In this document: piece by piece, positions 33,890-43,493 of the stretch | How the letters are laid out: each line of letters begins with the position of its first letter | Numbering within the stretch: the stretch's first letter is position 1 | DNA from: Vibrio hepatarius | GTDB lineage: Bacteria > Pseudomonadota > Gammaproteobacteria > Enterobacterales > Vibrionaceae | Assembly: GCF_001274785.1 (NCBI RefSeq) | Contig: NZ_LHPI01000001.1 | Coordinates: forward strand, 434,001 to 498,000 | Length of the DNA: 64,000 bases | Direction: 5' to 3' | Translations under genes and position numbers: made by a program | The notes under the pieces: generated by a model | What the model saw: the letters and a program-made list of their open reading frames with translations, nothing else | What the model was told of the DNA's origin: nothing | The model's database searches: none

Positions 33890-35532
33890 GTGATAAAAAT
33901 AAGGCAACTGCTCACGTTAAATCTCAAAAACAAGTATCGACGATCTGGATCGTGCCACTTCTTGCATTGGTGATGGGCGCGTGGATGTTGTTCGAATATG
34001 TTAACAATACCGGACCTGAGATTACCTTAAGGCTGCCAACCGCAGAAGGTATCGAAGTCGGTAAAACAGAGATCAAGTCACTGAATGTGAAAGTCGGTGT
34101 GATCACCGAAGTGACGCTCAGTGATAATTACGACTACATTACCGCAAAAGCGAGTATGAACAAGGATGCGGAACGTATGCTACGTGAAGATACCTTGTTC
34201 TGGGTAGTCAAACCGCGTATCGGTAAAGAAGGCATATCGGGCCTTGAGACTTTGTTGTCTGGTTCATACATCCAACTTCAGCCGGGCCATTCTGAGAAAA
34301 GTGAAAGAGATTTCACCGTTCTCGATATTCCGCCAGTCGCACCGCCAGATGCGAAAGGTCTGCGCATCGTGTTAACTCACCAAGAAGCAGGCAAACTGGG
34401 TGTAGGCGACCCTGTGATCTACAAAGGCTTTACGGTAGGTCGTGTGGAGAGCACCAGCCTAGATATCAATAAGCAACGTGCGCGTTACCAGCTGTTTATC
34501 TTTGAACCGTATGACAGTCTAGTTCGCACTAAAACGAACTTCTGGATTAGCTCGGGTATGGATCTGCGTCTGAACACTGAGGGTTTTGAAGTGAAAATCA
34601 GCTCTTTGGAAACACTCCTTTCCGGCGGGGTGACGTTTGATACAGCTCCGGGTGAAGATACAGGTCCCCAAGTCACCGAGCAGATGACGCAATTCCGTTT
34701 GTTTGATGATGTGAAACAAGCGCGAGAGGGCATGTACAACGATTATATTGACTTTGCGATGTTGTTTGACGAGTCAGTACGCGGGCTGAAACCTAAAGCG
34801 CCGGTTGAATATCGTGGTTTGAGAATTGGTACGGTATTACAAGTTCCGATGCGCCTTCCTACCCCTGAAGAAGAAGGTTTTGCTAGCAAAGTTGTTCCGG
34901 TGCTAGTGCGTATCGAGATGGGGCGTATCTACGACAACTTCCAGTCTAGCTCGCTAGAAGCGCTGAAACGCAAAATGAAAGAGGATTTCTCTAAAGGTCT
35001 ACGAGCGACACTCAAAACCGGTAGCTTGCTGACAGGCGCTCTTTATATCGATATGGATTTCTTCCCGGGTCAGAATGAGTTTGAAGCAAAAGAGTTCCAA
35101 GGCTATCAAGTCTTCCCGACGGTGAAAGGCGGCTTTGCCCAAGTCGAAAGACAGGTCAATGAACTATTAGTGAAGCTAAACAACTTACCACTGGAAGATA
35201 CCTTCTCGTCGTTGAACTCAACATTGAAAACGTCTGAGCGTACCTTGGCGTCAGCGGAAAAAGTCGCGAAAAGTATCGACGCGTTGTTGAAGAACAAAGA
35301 TACGCAAGCGCTGCCAGCGGATATTCGCCAAAGCTTGCAGCAGATGCAGAAAACCTTGGATGGTTACGGTCCAGACTCGACCATGTATCAAGAGATGCAA
35401 AGCACTCTGAAAGAGATCGAGCAAATGATGTCTGAATTCCAGCCAGTGCTGCGTCAGTTGAACGAAAAGCCAAATTCGTTAGTGTTTGGTGAAGACCAGA
35501 CAAGCGACCCAATTCCAGTAAAAGGACAATAA
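33886..35532 (+). CDS. pqiB: Intermembrane lipid transport protein with three MCE domains
   Basis: This 548-residue protein has one N-terminal membrane helix (STIWIVPLLALVMGAWMLFE, about 17-36) and three MCE domains in the periplasm (about 45-135, 160-225 and 285-390; the first contains LPTAEGIEVGKTEIKSLNVKVG). A long helical C-terminal part (about 415-520) follows. In E. coli PqiB forms a stacked-ring needle spanning the periplasm, with the helices making the syringe-like tube. The ATG overlaps the pqiA stop and the pqiC start lies 2 bp after its stop. Confidence 0.93.
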   Translation: MSDKNKATAHVKSQKQVSTIWIVPLLALVMGAWMLFEYVNNTGPEITLRLPTAEGIEVGKTEIKSLNVKVGVITEVTLSDNYDYITAKASMNKDAERMLREDTLFWVVKPRIGKEGISGLETLLSGSYIQLQPGHSEKSERDFTVLDIPPVAPPDAKGLRIVLTHQEAGKLGVGDPVIYKGFTVGRVESTSLDINKQRARYQLFIFEPYDSLVRTKTNFWISSGMDLRLNTEGFEVKISSLETLLSGGVTFDTAPGEDTGPQVTEQMTQFRLFDDVKQAREGMYNDYIDFAMLFDESVRGLKPKAPVEYRGLRIGTVLQVPMRLPTPEEEGFASKVVPVLVRIEMGRIYDNFQSSSLEALKRKMKEDFSKGLRATLKTGSLLTGALYIDMDFFPGQNEFEAKEFQGYQVFPTVKGGFAQVERQVNELLVKLNNLPLEDTFSSLNSTLKTSERTLASAEKVAKSIDALLKNKDTQALPADIRQSLQQMQKTLDGYGPDSTMYQEMQSTLKEIEQMMSEFQPVLRQLNEKPNSLVFGEDQTSDPIPVKGQ

Positions 35533-35534
35533 TA

Positions 35535-36098
35535 ATGAAAAAATGGGCACTGATAGTTTTTGCGGCATTAGCGGGTTGCAGCAGTACCGAGCAAAGTACA
35601 CAGCTGTATCTATTGCCGCAAGCTGAAACGGTACAAAATGAGGTGGCTCAACCGAGCAAGCCATTGTTGGTAGTGCGCAATATCGACATTGCAGACTACC
35701 TCAATGAATCGAGCTTGGTGTACCGCACCTCCGATACGCAAGTAGTTAAAGCAAAATACAATCGTTGGGCCGAAAGCCTCAGTGAGCAACTGAACCAGCG
35801 TATAGTGAATGACCTACGTCATAAACAAACCAAGTACTGGCCGGTGAAAATGAGCTCGGTCGTTAAGCAAACCGAGCAGGCGAAGTTGCAGCTTAACTTA
35901 CAGCGTTTTAACGGCTCGTACACGGGTAACGCCGAGTTGTCAGGCGTTTGGAGTATGATTGATGGTCAAGGGCAAGTTGTGTACAGCCAGCCTTTTAACC
36001 TTACCGTTCCGCTTCAAGAAGAGGGGTATGCCTCGCTGGTGGAAGCGTTATCGCAAGGTGTTGACCAACTCACGACAAAGATTGCTGATACGCTCTAG
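35535..36098 (+). CDS. pqiC: PqiC-type outer-membrane lipoprotein (YmbA/DUF330)
   Basis: This 187-residue lipoprotein has the signal MKKWALIVFAALAGCSST with lipobox ALAGC at residues 11-15, followed by the DUF330 (ABC-type transport auxiliary) domain: TQLYLLPQAE, VVRNIDIADYL and YNRWAESLSEQLNQRI. It is expected to be the outer-membrane partner of the PqiB tube. It is the last gene of pqiABC, and a perfect 11-bp stem terminator follows. Confidence 0.9.
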   Translation: MKKWALIVFAALAGCSSTEQSTQLYLLPQAETVQNEVAQPSKPLLVVRNIDIADYLNESSLVYRTSDTQVVKAKYNRWAESLSEQLNQRIVNDLRHKQTKYWPVKMSSVVKQTEQAKLQLNLQRFNGSYTGNAELSGVWSMIDGQGQVVYSQPFNLTVPLQEEGYASLVEALSQGVDQLTTKIADTL

Positions 36099-36163
36099 CC
36101 GTCAATTTCCGCCCAGTTGAGCGTGCGCGCATAATCTTTGGGCTTAAGGTCAAATTTATTCAA

Positions 36164-36198
36164 ACTGTATGAAATGTAATTTTCATACAGTTTTTTTT
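36164..36198 (+). terminator. Terminator of the pqiABC operon
   Basis: ACTGTATGAAA (36164-36174) pairs perfectly with TTTCATACAGT (36181-36191), followed by eight T. Confidence 0.92.
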
Positions 36199-36454
36199 CG
36201 TCTCAATCTACAAACCGTCATCTCTCTCACTGTTTCTCAACGTGTGCGAAAAATTACTACGCGCCTCACACTCCAATTCGTGATTTGGATTCTAACTCTA
36301 ATTTCTCCTCCTATTTCTCTACGCCCTTTAACGGTGACTGATAGGGGGAGGTAATGAAATGCATGGCAAAGATAAGGTTAGCTTGTGGTGATGTTTGCTT
36401 ATCGCTTCCACATACGGGAAAGCCAGGTAAGGGCTTTCGATTGCGAGAACAAAA
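36199..36454. promoter_or_regulatory. Promoter region of the amylopullulanase gene
   Basis: This 256-bp stretch has a GGGGGAGG element on the plus strand (around 36344) and TCTCCTCC (around 36303), that is GGAGGAGA on the minus strand. Both resemble the GGA-rich core of MalT boxes, which control pullulanase in enteric bacteria. The match is loose and MalT control is a suggestion only. Confidence 0.3.
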
Positions 36455-39400
36455 ATGGATAGAACAATGAACATCAAGTTAACGAGAATGACATTGGCTC
36501 TCGCGTCACTCGGCATGCTGGCAGGTTGTAATGACCAGTTAGATGTCCGGGTGATGGATGGCTATCTTAATAATGCCGCCGTCTGGTTGGACGTAGACGG
36601 CAATTTTAAACAAGCTCAAGATGAGCCTCACGCTGTAACGAATGAACACGGTCAGGCGAGTTTGGACATTGCTGGACTGTCGCAAGATCAGCGCAGCAGC
36701 ATGATCATCGCTCAGGTTAAGCGCGGCGTAACCATCGACCAAGATATTGCTGATGTAACGGCAACGCGAGAATATCTGTTGTTGGCACCCGCAGACTATT
36801 CACATGTGAGCCCGCTGACGACTTACATTAGCCTGCAGATGGCTCAAGGCGTGAGCGAAGAAAAGGCGCTGAAAAAGCTTCGTAAGCAGCTGCGTCAACC
36901 TGACCTAATCGCGGACAGTGACTACATTGCCAATGAATCGCTGATTATTGCCCGAGCAGCAAAAGCGATGGTGCAGTTACTTCCCGATACGCTTTCAAAC
37001 GATGAGCTCAAACCGTTAGCAAAGACGCTAGAGAAAGGGGCTAAAGAGCTTGGCAAAGCGCTGAAAAAAGGCGATGACCTGCAGTTCAAAACTCTGATGC
37101 TTAACCAAGAGGGTAAGCCAGTCGTTGCAAGTGATAGCGATGGTGACGGCGTTGCCGATGCGTTGGATTTATTCCCGAACGACAAACTTGAGTCCGCGGA
37201 TTCTGACCTAGACGGTATTGGTGACCACGCGGATCTCGATGATGATAATGACGGTTTCACCGACCAAGACGAGTTGCAAGTTGGCACAAACCCTTACGAT
37301 GCCGATAGCCAACCCGCTGACCTTGATGGGGATAAGATTCCTGACCAACTCGACGATGATATTGACGGCGACGGTTGGAGTAATACCGACGAAGAACGCT
37401 TAGGTAGTGACGCATACAACGTCCAAAGTCAGCCTGCAGACTACGATGGAGACATGATCGCGGATATCGAGGATACAGACATTGACGGTGATGGCGCAGC
37501 AAACGAGGTCGATGCGTTCCCGAAAGATCGCTTTGAAAGTCTAGATACCAATGGAGACGGCTTAGGTGATTTTGCCTCAAGTGATGACGATGGTGATGGT
37601 ATCCCTGACAGCATTGACCCGAATCCAAAGAGTCCAGATAACAGCACCACAGAACCGACGCCGACGTATCAACAAGCAGTCATCTACTATAAACGTGACG
37701 ACGGCAATTACGATGGTTGGGGGCTGCATTTATGGAATAACGCGACCTGCGACGCGGTGAGTGACGACACGTTGAGTGGTCTTGATTGGGGTAACCCGTT
37801 GAGCTGGAGTGAACTTGACCCTGAATATGGTGCCAAGTTTACTGTCTTGCTTAAAGCGGAGCACGGTGCGTGCATGAACTTCATTGTTCACAATGGCGAT
37901 GACAAAGCACTCGGCGGCGACGACTTACAACTTGATTTTGCCAAAGGCAACACACTCTACACAACTCACGGCAGCAGTACGCTTAAATACTCACCAGATG
38001 AGCAAACTACGGTTGAGTTATCGGGCGCCGCAGCACACTGGCTAGGCATCAATTCCATTGCTTGGTTTGACCACAGTGAAGCAGCCAGCTACCAGTTGTG
38101 GAGCCGTGCGGCGGGCAATGGCGACATCAACCAACCTGAACAGTTTGAAAAATACCCTTTAGCCTTAGCTGGAGTTACGAGTAATCCTGACTTTCCGCAC
38201 CTTAACGGTCGCACTGAGTTCTTCTTAGATGCCGATGCAGCGCTGGCGAAGTCGCTATTGAAAACTCAACTTATCGCAGTCGCACTCGACGTTGATGGTC
38301 TGCCGTTAGTTGCAACTCAAGTCCAAATTCCAGGTGTCACCGATGCGCTCTACACATCGGGCGATAATGATGCCGACGAAGCGAAGCTCGGCAGTTGGAT
38401 GGATGGCGGAGTGGCACATTTCGCACTCTGGGCGCCAACCGCTCAGGACGTAGAACTGTATTTGTACGACCAAGATAAATCGTTGATCCAAGCGTCGCCG
38501 CTGGCTATGACGCTCGATCCTCAAACAGGGGTTTGGCGTTATCAAGGCGGCGCTGAGCTAGAAAACGTCTTCTACCGTTATCGCGTCAAGGCGTATCATC
38601 CTAAGACCCAGCAGCTTGAATGGATGATGACGACCGACCCATACTCACTCTCATTGAGTACATCGAGCCTGCACTCACAGCTGGTGGATCTCACGTCGCC
38701 ACACACCAAACCAGATGGTTGGGACTCGCAAGTTGTCCCAGAACTCAACAATCCAGAAGACAACATTATTTACGAGCTGCACATTCGTGATTTCAGCATC
38801 AGTGATAATCATGGCTCACCAGAGCGTGATGGTAAATACTTAGCATTTTTGGAAGACGAACGTGACAGCGTTGCTCAACTCGAATCGTTGAAGAATGCTG
38901 GGCTGACAACCATTCACTTGTTGCCAAGTTACGACTTAGCATCAATTGAAGAGAATCCAGCCAAACGCATTGACCTCAACGATACCGTGGCCAAGTTATG
39001 TGAAGTGAACCCAGACGCAAGTCTATGCAGCGATGGTACTTCGCGCAGTGCAACGATCCTATCTCTATTAGAGCAAGCGGATCCGGCGACGGGAGAAGCG
39101 CAAGCGCTGATGGCGGATATTCGTCCATTGGACGGTTTCAACTGGGGTTATGACCCATTCCATTACAGTGCTCCTGAAGGTAGCTACGCGGTAGAGAGTG
39201 ATGGTGTGTCACGTATCCGCGAATACCGTCAAATGGTTCAGAAACTCCACGCGATGGGCTTTAGAGTCGTTCAGGACGTGGTGTACAACCATACTTACTC
39301 GTCGGGTCTGTACGACAAGTCGGTACTGGATAAATCGGTACCGGGTTACTACCACCGTCTAAACCCAATTACTGGTGCGGTTGAGAACTCAACTTGTTGT

Positions 39401-42400
39401 GATAACACCGCTTCTGAGAACCGTATGTTTGAGAAGTTGGTGGCCGACAGCGTGGTGATGTGGGCGCAAGACTACAAGATTGATGGTTTCCGTTTTGACT
39501 TAATGGGCCACCTAATGAAGTCGAGCATGCTGCATATTTACCAAGAGACACAGAAGGTCGACCAAGATACTTGGTTCTACGGTGAAGGTTGGAACTTTGG
39601 TGAAGTGGCGAACGGCCAGCGTGGTGAAAACGCCACCCAATGGCCAATGGCGGGTACTGGAATCGGTACTTATAACGACCGTCTTCGTGATGGTGTGCGT
39701 GGCGGTGGTCCTTTTGATAGTGGTGATGCTCTGCTGCAAACCCCGGGCTTTGCCAATGCGGGAGACCGTTTTGACGATGCGCTCAAATCACGCATGGACC
39801 TGATCCGTTATGGTATGGCGGGCAACTTGCAAAACTACCCACTGCAAACCTTCAGCGGCGCAACCGTTTATGGTCGTGATTACCTCTATGGTGAGCAAGG
39901 TGCGGCGTACACGCTCGATCCACAAGAGTCGATCAACTACGTATCGAAACACGACAACCAAACATTATGGGACTTCAATCAGTACAAAGCGCAAGCGGAT
40001 ATCTCTCCTGCTGACCGCGCTCGGATGCAGATCGTCGGTCTCTCTACCGTCATGCTTGGTCAAGGCGTTCCGTTCCTACATATGGGCTCAGAACTGTTGC
40101 GTTCTAAATCGATGGCTCGTGATAGCTACGACAGTGGCGATTGGTACAACAAGGTCGATTTCAGTAAACAGACCAATAACTGGAATGTGGGGCTGCCAAG
40201 AGCGGATAAAGACCAGCCGAACTGGAGCGCGATTCAATCGGTGATCAGCAACCCTAACGCGGTGGCAACGCCAGAAGACATCAACTGGACGGATGAAGCG
40301 TTCAAAGCTCTACTCTCGGTTCGCTCATCAACGCCGCTGTTGAAGCTGATTTCCGAGCAAGAGGTCGTTGAACGCGTTCGTTTCCATAACACAGGTTCAA
40401 CTGCGTTACCTGGGCTGATTGCGATGTCGGTGAACGATGGGGTGTCCGCAGGTGCGGATTTAGACAGCAACTATGACGCGATTATCGTGCTGATCAACGC
40501 CAACACGTCAGCACAAAGCATCCAAGTTAGTGGAGCTCAGGGCTTTGAGTTGCATCCGGCGTTGTCTGCTTCTTCAGACTCAGTAGTGAAGCAGTCCCGC
40601 TTTGCTGATGAAACCTTCTCTATCCCTGCGCTAACGGCGGCGGTGTTTGTTCTGCCACAAGATGGAGAGCAGGGCGAAGGCTTAATAACAGAGACAACAC
40701 CCGTCGATGTGCCGCCTTATGGTTCAACCGACGTTTACCTACGTGGTTCGATGAACGGCTGGAGCACAAATAACCCAATGACCTATCAAGGCGATGGCGT
40801 CTATGCGTTTGACGGCTATCTCACACCGGGCGTGTACGAGTTTAAACTGGCATCAAGCGACTGGAGCAGCGTAAATCTAGGCTACGGCTCGTTCACGTCT
40901 GGGGAAGGTTCTGTCACGTTGGAAGATGCGGGTAACGGCAACATCAAAGTGACTATTTCAACACAAGGTGTTTATCAGTTCCGTTTAAATGCGTCTGACC
41001 AATCTTCATTGGTGGTGTCTGTCGCGGATCAAAATCTCGATTACGCCTGTTATCAAGATGATGATCCAGCCTGCGACTTGCGTATCTACCAAGTGATGAT
41101 GGAATCGTTCGTTGATGGTGACCCAACGGCTAACTATGGCGTTGGCTATGGGACATCGCATCATAATGGGGACTTGCAAGGCGTGATCGACAGTCTGGAT
41201 TACATCGTTAGCTTGAACGTCAATGCGATTTGGCTAACACCAGTCTTTGATTCATGTGCAGGCCAAGGCGTTGATGACAAGCTTGATGCAACAGGCTATT
41301 TCGCTTGTGATTTCTTCAATGTAGACCCAAATTTTGGCAGTAATGAGAAGCTTAAAGAATTCATCGATGCTGCGCACAGCAAGGGTTTGTATGTGTTTCT
41401 TGATGGTGTGTTTGGTCACACACATGTTAATGGCGTGAAACCGTCACCAACGGGCAAACTACCGACACTATATAGTGAAAGCGGTTATCCGGGGATGTAC
41501 GTCAGCTACCCGGATCAAGCGAGTGAAGACTTCTTTACGGAAGTCGCGACTTACTGGGTAACTGAGTTTGCTATCGATGGTTGGCGTTTAGACCAAGCGT
41601 ATCAACTGCCATTGGATAGCTGGCGACGTATCCGATCGGCGGTCGAGCAAGCAGCAGAGGAAAACAAACTGGCTGGACGCGATTGGGGAACCTTGGGTTA
41701 CATGGTAGGTGAAGTATGGCAGGGTGCAGATGACATCACGCGCACTGCGTATGGTAGCGATGATGAACCTGCGCTCTCTTCGGCGTTCAACTTCCCACTT
41801 CGTTACGGGCTAGTGCAAGCGTTGGCGGTTGAAGAATCTGGCGCGAGCGGCAGCGCACGCGTTTTAGATGCAGAGTGGAACAGTCGCAGCAAATCGCCTT
41901 ATCACGCGATGCCAAACCTCATGCTCGGCAACCATGATTTGGTTCGCTTTGGTGACCTTATCCAGCGCGGTGGGTTAGGTGATTACAACTTACGCCATCA
42001 AGCGGCGTTCAGTTTCCTTGCAGCGTACTCAGGTCCCATCACGCTTTACTACGGTGAAGAAATTGGTGACGAAGTAGCAAACTTTGCTGATAAGGTGACG
42101 TCTGATTGTGTTACGCAAGGTTTGTGTGATGACCATGTTTCGCGTTCTAGCGGTAAAGTTGAAGGTGTCACGACGACGCTCACGTCAGAGCAGCAGCAAC
42201 TCAAAACGTATCTTGCGCAGTTGATGCAAGTTCGCAGCCAGCACCCAGCATTGTATGCAGGTGAACGACGTAATTTGTGGATTGATGACCAGCTCTATGC
42301 TGATCTCAAGGTACACGAAGACGAACAGATTGTTTATGTGCTCAATACCACCACCAATGAACAGACTCTGTCGCTGGGTGCTTCAAGTCTGAAAGCGGGC

Positions 42401-42502
42401 ACTCGTTTAGTCGATTTGATGACAGGTGAGCAACTGAGTCTTCAACCTACCACCAGTATTCCGGTTTCGGCGCTGACTGGGCGGTTATTACTGGTTGAAT
42501 AA
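36455..42502 (+). CDS. Giant surface lipoprotein with pullulanase and alpha-amylase domains (amylopullulanase)
   Basis: This 2015-residue starch-degrading protein has a lipobox LAGC near residues 21-24. Next come a helical region, thrombospondin type-3 Asp-rich calcium repeats (about 227-395; many DxDGDG units), a CBM41-like PUD domain (about 405-500; VIYYKRDDGNYDGWGLHLW), N2/CBM48 domains and a GH13 pullulanase barrel (FNWGYDP, VVYNHTYSSG, nucleophile Asp1015 in DGFRFDLMGH, acid Glu1044 in YGEGWNFG). Another beta domain (about 1425-1510; VYLRGSMNGW) leads to a second GH13 barrel (Asp1713 in DGWRLDQAY, Glu1753 in VGEVW, Asp1828 in GNHDLVRF). The ATG at 36467 (MNIKLTRM) is an equally good start. 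It would cut both alpha-1,6 and alpha-1,4 bonds. Confidence 0.92.
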   Translation: MDRTMNIKLTRMTLALASLGMLAGCNDQLDVRVMDGYLNNAAVWLDVDGNFKQAQDEPHAVTNEHGQASLDIAGLSQDQRSSMIIAQVKRGVTIDQDIADVTATREYLLLAPADYSHVSPLTTYISLQMAQGVSEEKALKKLRKQLRQPDLIADSDYIANESLIIARAAKAMVQLLPDTLSNDELKPLAKTLEKGAKELGKALKKGDDLQFKTLMLNQEGKPVVASDSDGDGVADALDLFPNDKLESADSDLDGIGDHADLDDDNDGFTDQDELQVGTNPYDADSQPADLDGDKIPDQLDDDIDGDGWSNTDEERLGSDAYNVQSQPADYDGDMIADIEDTDIDGDGAANEVDAFPKDRFESLDTNGDGLGDFASSDDDGDGIPDSIDPNPKSPDNSTTEPTPTYQQAVIYYKRDDGNYDGWGLHLWNNATCDAVSDDTLSGLDWGNPLSWSELDPEYGAKFTVLLKAEHGACMNFIVHNGDDKALGGDDLQLDFAKGNTLYTTHGSSTLKYSPDEQTTVELSGAAAHWLGINSIAWFDHSEAASYQLWSRAAGNGDINQPEQFEKYPLALAGVTSNPDFPHLNGRTEFFLDADAALAKSLLKTQLIAVALDVDGLPLVATQVQIPGVTDALYTSGDNDADEAKLGSWMDGGVAHFALWAPTAQDVELYLYDQDKSLIQASPLAMTLDPQTGVWRYQGGAELENVFYRYRVKAYHPKTQQLEWMMTTDPYSLSLSTSSLHSQLVDLTSPHTKPDGWDSQVVPELNNPEDNIIYELHIRDFSISDNHGSPERDGKYLAFLEDERDSVAQLESLKNAGLTTIHLLPSYDLASIEENPAKRIDLNDTVAKLCEVNPDASLCSDGTSRSATILSLLEQADPATGEAQALMADIRPLDGFNWGYDPFHYSAPEGSYAVESDGVSRIREYRQMVQKLHAMGFRVVQDVVYNHTYSSGLYDKSVLDKSVPGYYHRLNPITGAVENSTCCDNTASENRMFEKLVADSVVMWAQDYKIDGFRFDLMGHLMKSSMLHIYQETQKVDQDTWFYGEGWNFGEVANGQRGENATQWPMAGTGIGTYNDRLRDGVRGGGPFDSGDALLQTPGFANAGDRFDDALKSRMDLIRYGMAGNLQNYPLQTFSGATVYGRDYLYGEQGAAYTLDPQESINYVSKHDNQTLWDFNQYKAQADISPADRARMQIVGLSTVMLGQGVPFLHMGSELLRSKSMARDSYDSGDWYNKVDFSKQTNNWNVGLPRADKDQPNWSAIQSVISNPNAVATPEDINWTDEAFKALLSVRSSTPLLKLISEQEVVERVRFHNTGSTALPGLIAMSVNDGVSAGADLDSNYDAIIVLINANTSAQSIQVSGAQGFELHPALSASSDSVVKQSRFADETFSIPALTAAVFVLPQDGEQGEGLITETTPVDVPPYGSTDVYLRGSMNGWSTNNPMTYQGDGVYAFDGYLTPGVYEFKLASSDWSSVNLGYGSFTSGEGSVTLEDAGNGNIKVTISTQGVYQFRLNASDQSSLVVSVADQNLDYACYQDDDPACDLRIYQVMMESFVDGDPTANYGVGYGTSHHNGDLQGVIDSLDYIVSLNVNAIWLTPVFDSCAGQGVDDKLDATGYFACDFFNVDPNFGSNEKLKEFIDAAHSKGLYVFLDGVFGHTHVNGVKPSPTGKLPTLYSESGYPGMYVSYPDQASEDFFTEVATYWVTEFAIDGWRLDQAYQLPLDSWRRIRSAVEQAAEENKLAGRDWGTLGYMVGEVWQGADDITRTAYGSDDEPALSSAFNFPLRYGLVQALAVEESGASGSARVLDAEWNSRSKSPYHAMPNLMLGNHDLVRFGDLIQRGGLGDYNLRHQAAFSFLAAYSGPITLYYGEEIGDEVANFADKVTSDCVTQGLCDDHVSRSSGKVEGVTTTLTSEQQQLKTYLAQLMQVRSQHPALYAGERRNLWIDDQLYADLKVHEDEQIVYVLNTTTNEQTLSLGASSLKAGTRLVDLMTGEQLSLQPTTSIPVSALTGRLLLVE

Positions 42503-42508
42503 CACAAC

Positions 42509-42535
42509 AAAGCCCGCGAATCTCGCGGGCTTTTT
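42509..42535 (+). terminator. Terminator of the amylopullulanase gene
   Basis: AAAGCCCGCGA (42509-42519) pairs with TCGCGGGCTTT (42523-42533) over a 3-base loop and is followed by a T run. Confidence 0.92.
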
Positions 42536-42552
42536 GTATCTTCAGGTGTTGA

Positions 42553-43152
42553 TTATTGCTCAACACGGCAAAGCATCAGGGGTGATTGATAACCCCAAGT
42601 GATCTCCGCTGAACTGTCTTCTAAGTAGCGCACGGATTCGTTGCGTCCATGATAGACATTCTCTTGCTTTGGTTGCTGCAGCATAAAAGCGACTCGGTCA
42701 CCAAACTCAGCAATCAAAGAAGGTGGGTTAGTATCAAATCTTGTCACCACTACTTCTTTCGCTCTGACACCATCACACGAGTAGAAGCTAGGCTGTGAAT
42801 GTTCAACCAACCGATAACGTGCCTGCAAATTCGCAACTCGATGTATGTATTGCTTCTTCACGCACTGATTCGGATCTCCATCTTTCTAGCATTCATCGCG
42901 ACCTTTAATCCATCCGCGTTGTTCACTTCTGAGGTTATGAGTCGCGTGATTCTCCTGATCAAATTCGACGGCTTGTTTGTAAACCTCAGCTAACTGGTTA
43001 TCCAACTGACTAAGGTTTGGATCTTGGCAGATCAAGGTTTCGATGGCATTGAGCTTGTTATTGCGGCAATCAAATGAAGGCTCAATGGCTGCAACATGTG
43101 TTATCGTCGCCCAAAGCAAGCCAATGATAGCTAAAGGCTTTAATCTGATCAT
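42553..43152 (-). pseudogene. LprI/MliC-like secreted lysozyme-inhibitor-type gene interrupted by an in-frame amber codon
   Basis: One continuous 199-codon frame is broken only by TAG at 42886-42888. The first part (88 residues) has a signal peptide and a DUF1311/LprI domain (IEPSFDCRNNKLNAIETLICQ, AVEFDQENHA, RGWIKGRDEC). The codon after DEC is TAG where LprI proteins usually have tryptophan (TGG), so one G-to-A change explains it. After it, KDGDPNQCVKKQYIHRVANLQ continues the LprI domain, and the C-terminal part (FYSCDG to LMLC) resembles MliC lysozyme inhibitors. The truncated product would lose half of the LprI disulfide pattern and all of the second domain. Read-through or a sequencing error cannot be excluded. 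Confidence 0.75.
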
Positions 43153-43393
43153 AACGTCTTCCTAGTGAAATTCATCGCGTATTTCTGTCTATGAACTGCG
43201 CCCAACTATTGCCCTAAGCATAATTTCAAGTAAAGCCAAGTAAGAAGATTCTTACGCAAAAGTGACAATTTTTTGCACAGCTTTGTTTTATGCCAGTCTC
43301 TGTGAATTGATGGTTAATATGCTCAAAAAATAAACGTTGCATATTGAGGCTACGCCGCACAAATCAGTATAGTGGCAACCGCTTTATTGGTCA

Positions 43394-43460
43394 GGCGAAT
43401 TACTCGCCACGCCTTATTTGGCAAGCCTTTGCCAAATTTTAAGCCAAACCTCCTTGGCTT
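43394..43460 (+). promoter_or_regulatory. Three consecutive hairpins before the CAP lipoprotein gene
   Basis: GGCGA/TCGCC (43394-43408), TTTGGCAA/TTGCCAAA (43417-43436, 8-bp stem, 4-base loop) and AAGCCAA/TTGGCTT (43441-43460, 7-bp stem) follow one another within 67 bases and end 33 bp before the start codon. They would lie in the leader RNA. They could be an attenuator, a 5' stabilising structure or a riboswitch-like element. The rest of the 341-bp gap shows nothing else clear. Confidence 0.5.
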
Positions 43461-43493
43461 TTAAAACTCCTTATTCTTATGGTTTTGTTTATT

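Noticed and set aside
36300..36352. MalT boxes upstream of the amylopullulanase gene
   Set aside because: GGA-rich words are present on both strands, but they do not match the GGGGA(T/G)GAGG consensus well enough to report as sites. They are mentioned only as a weak possibility.
37218..37650. Asp-rich repeated DNA and several antisense ORFs inside the amylopullulanase gene
   Set aside because: The repetitive DNA is explained by DxDGDG calcium-type repeats in the coding frame; the antisense frames are by-products of that composition.
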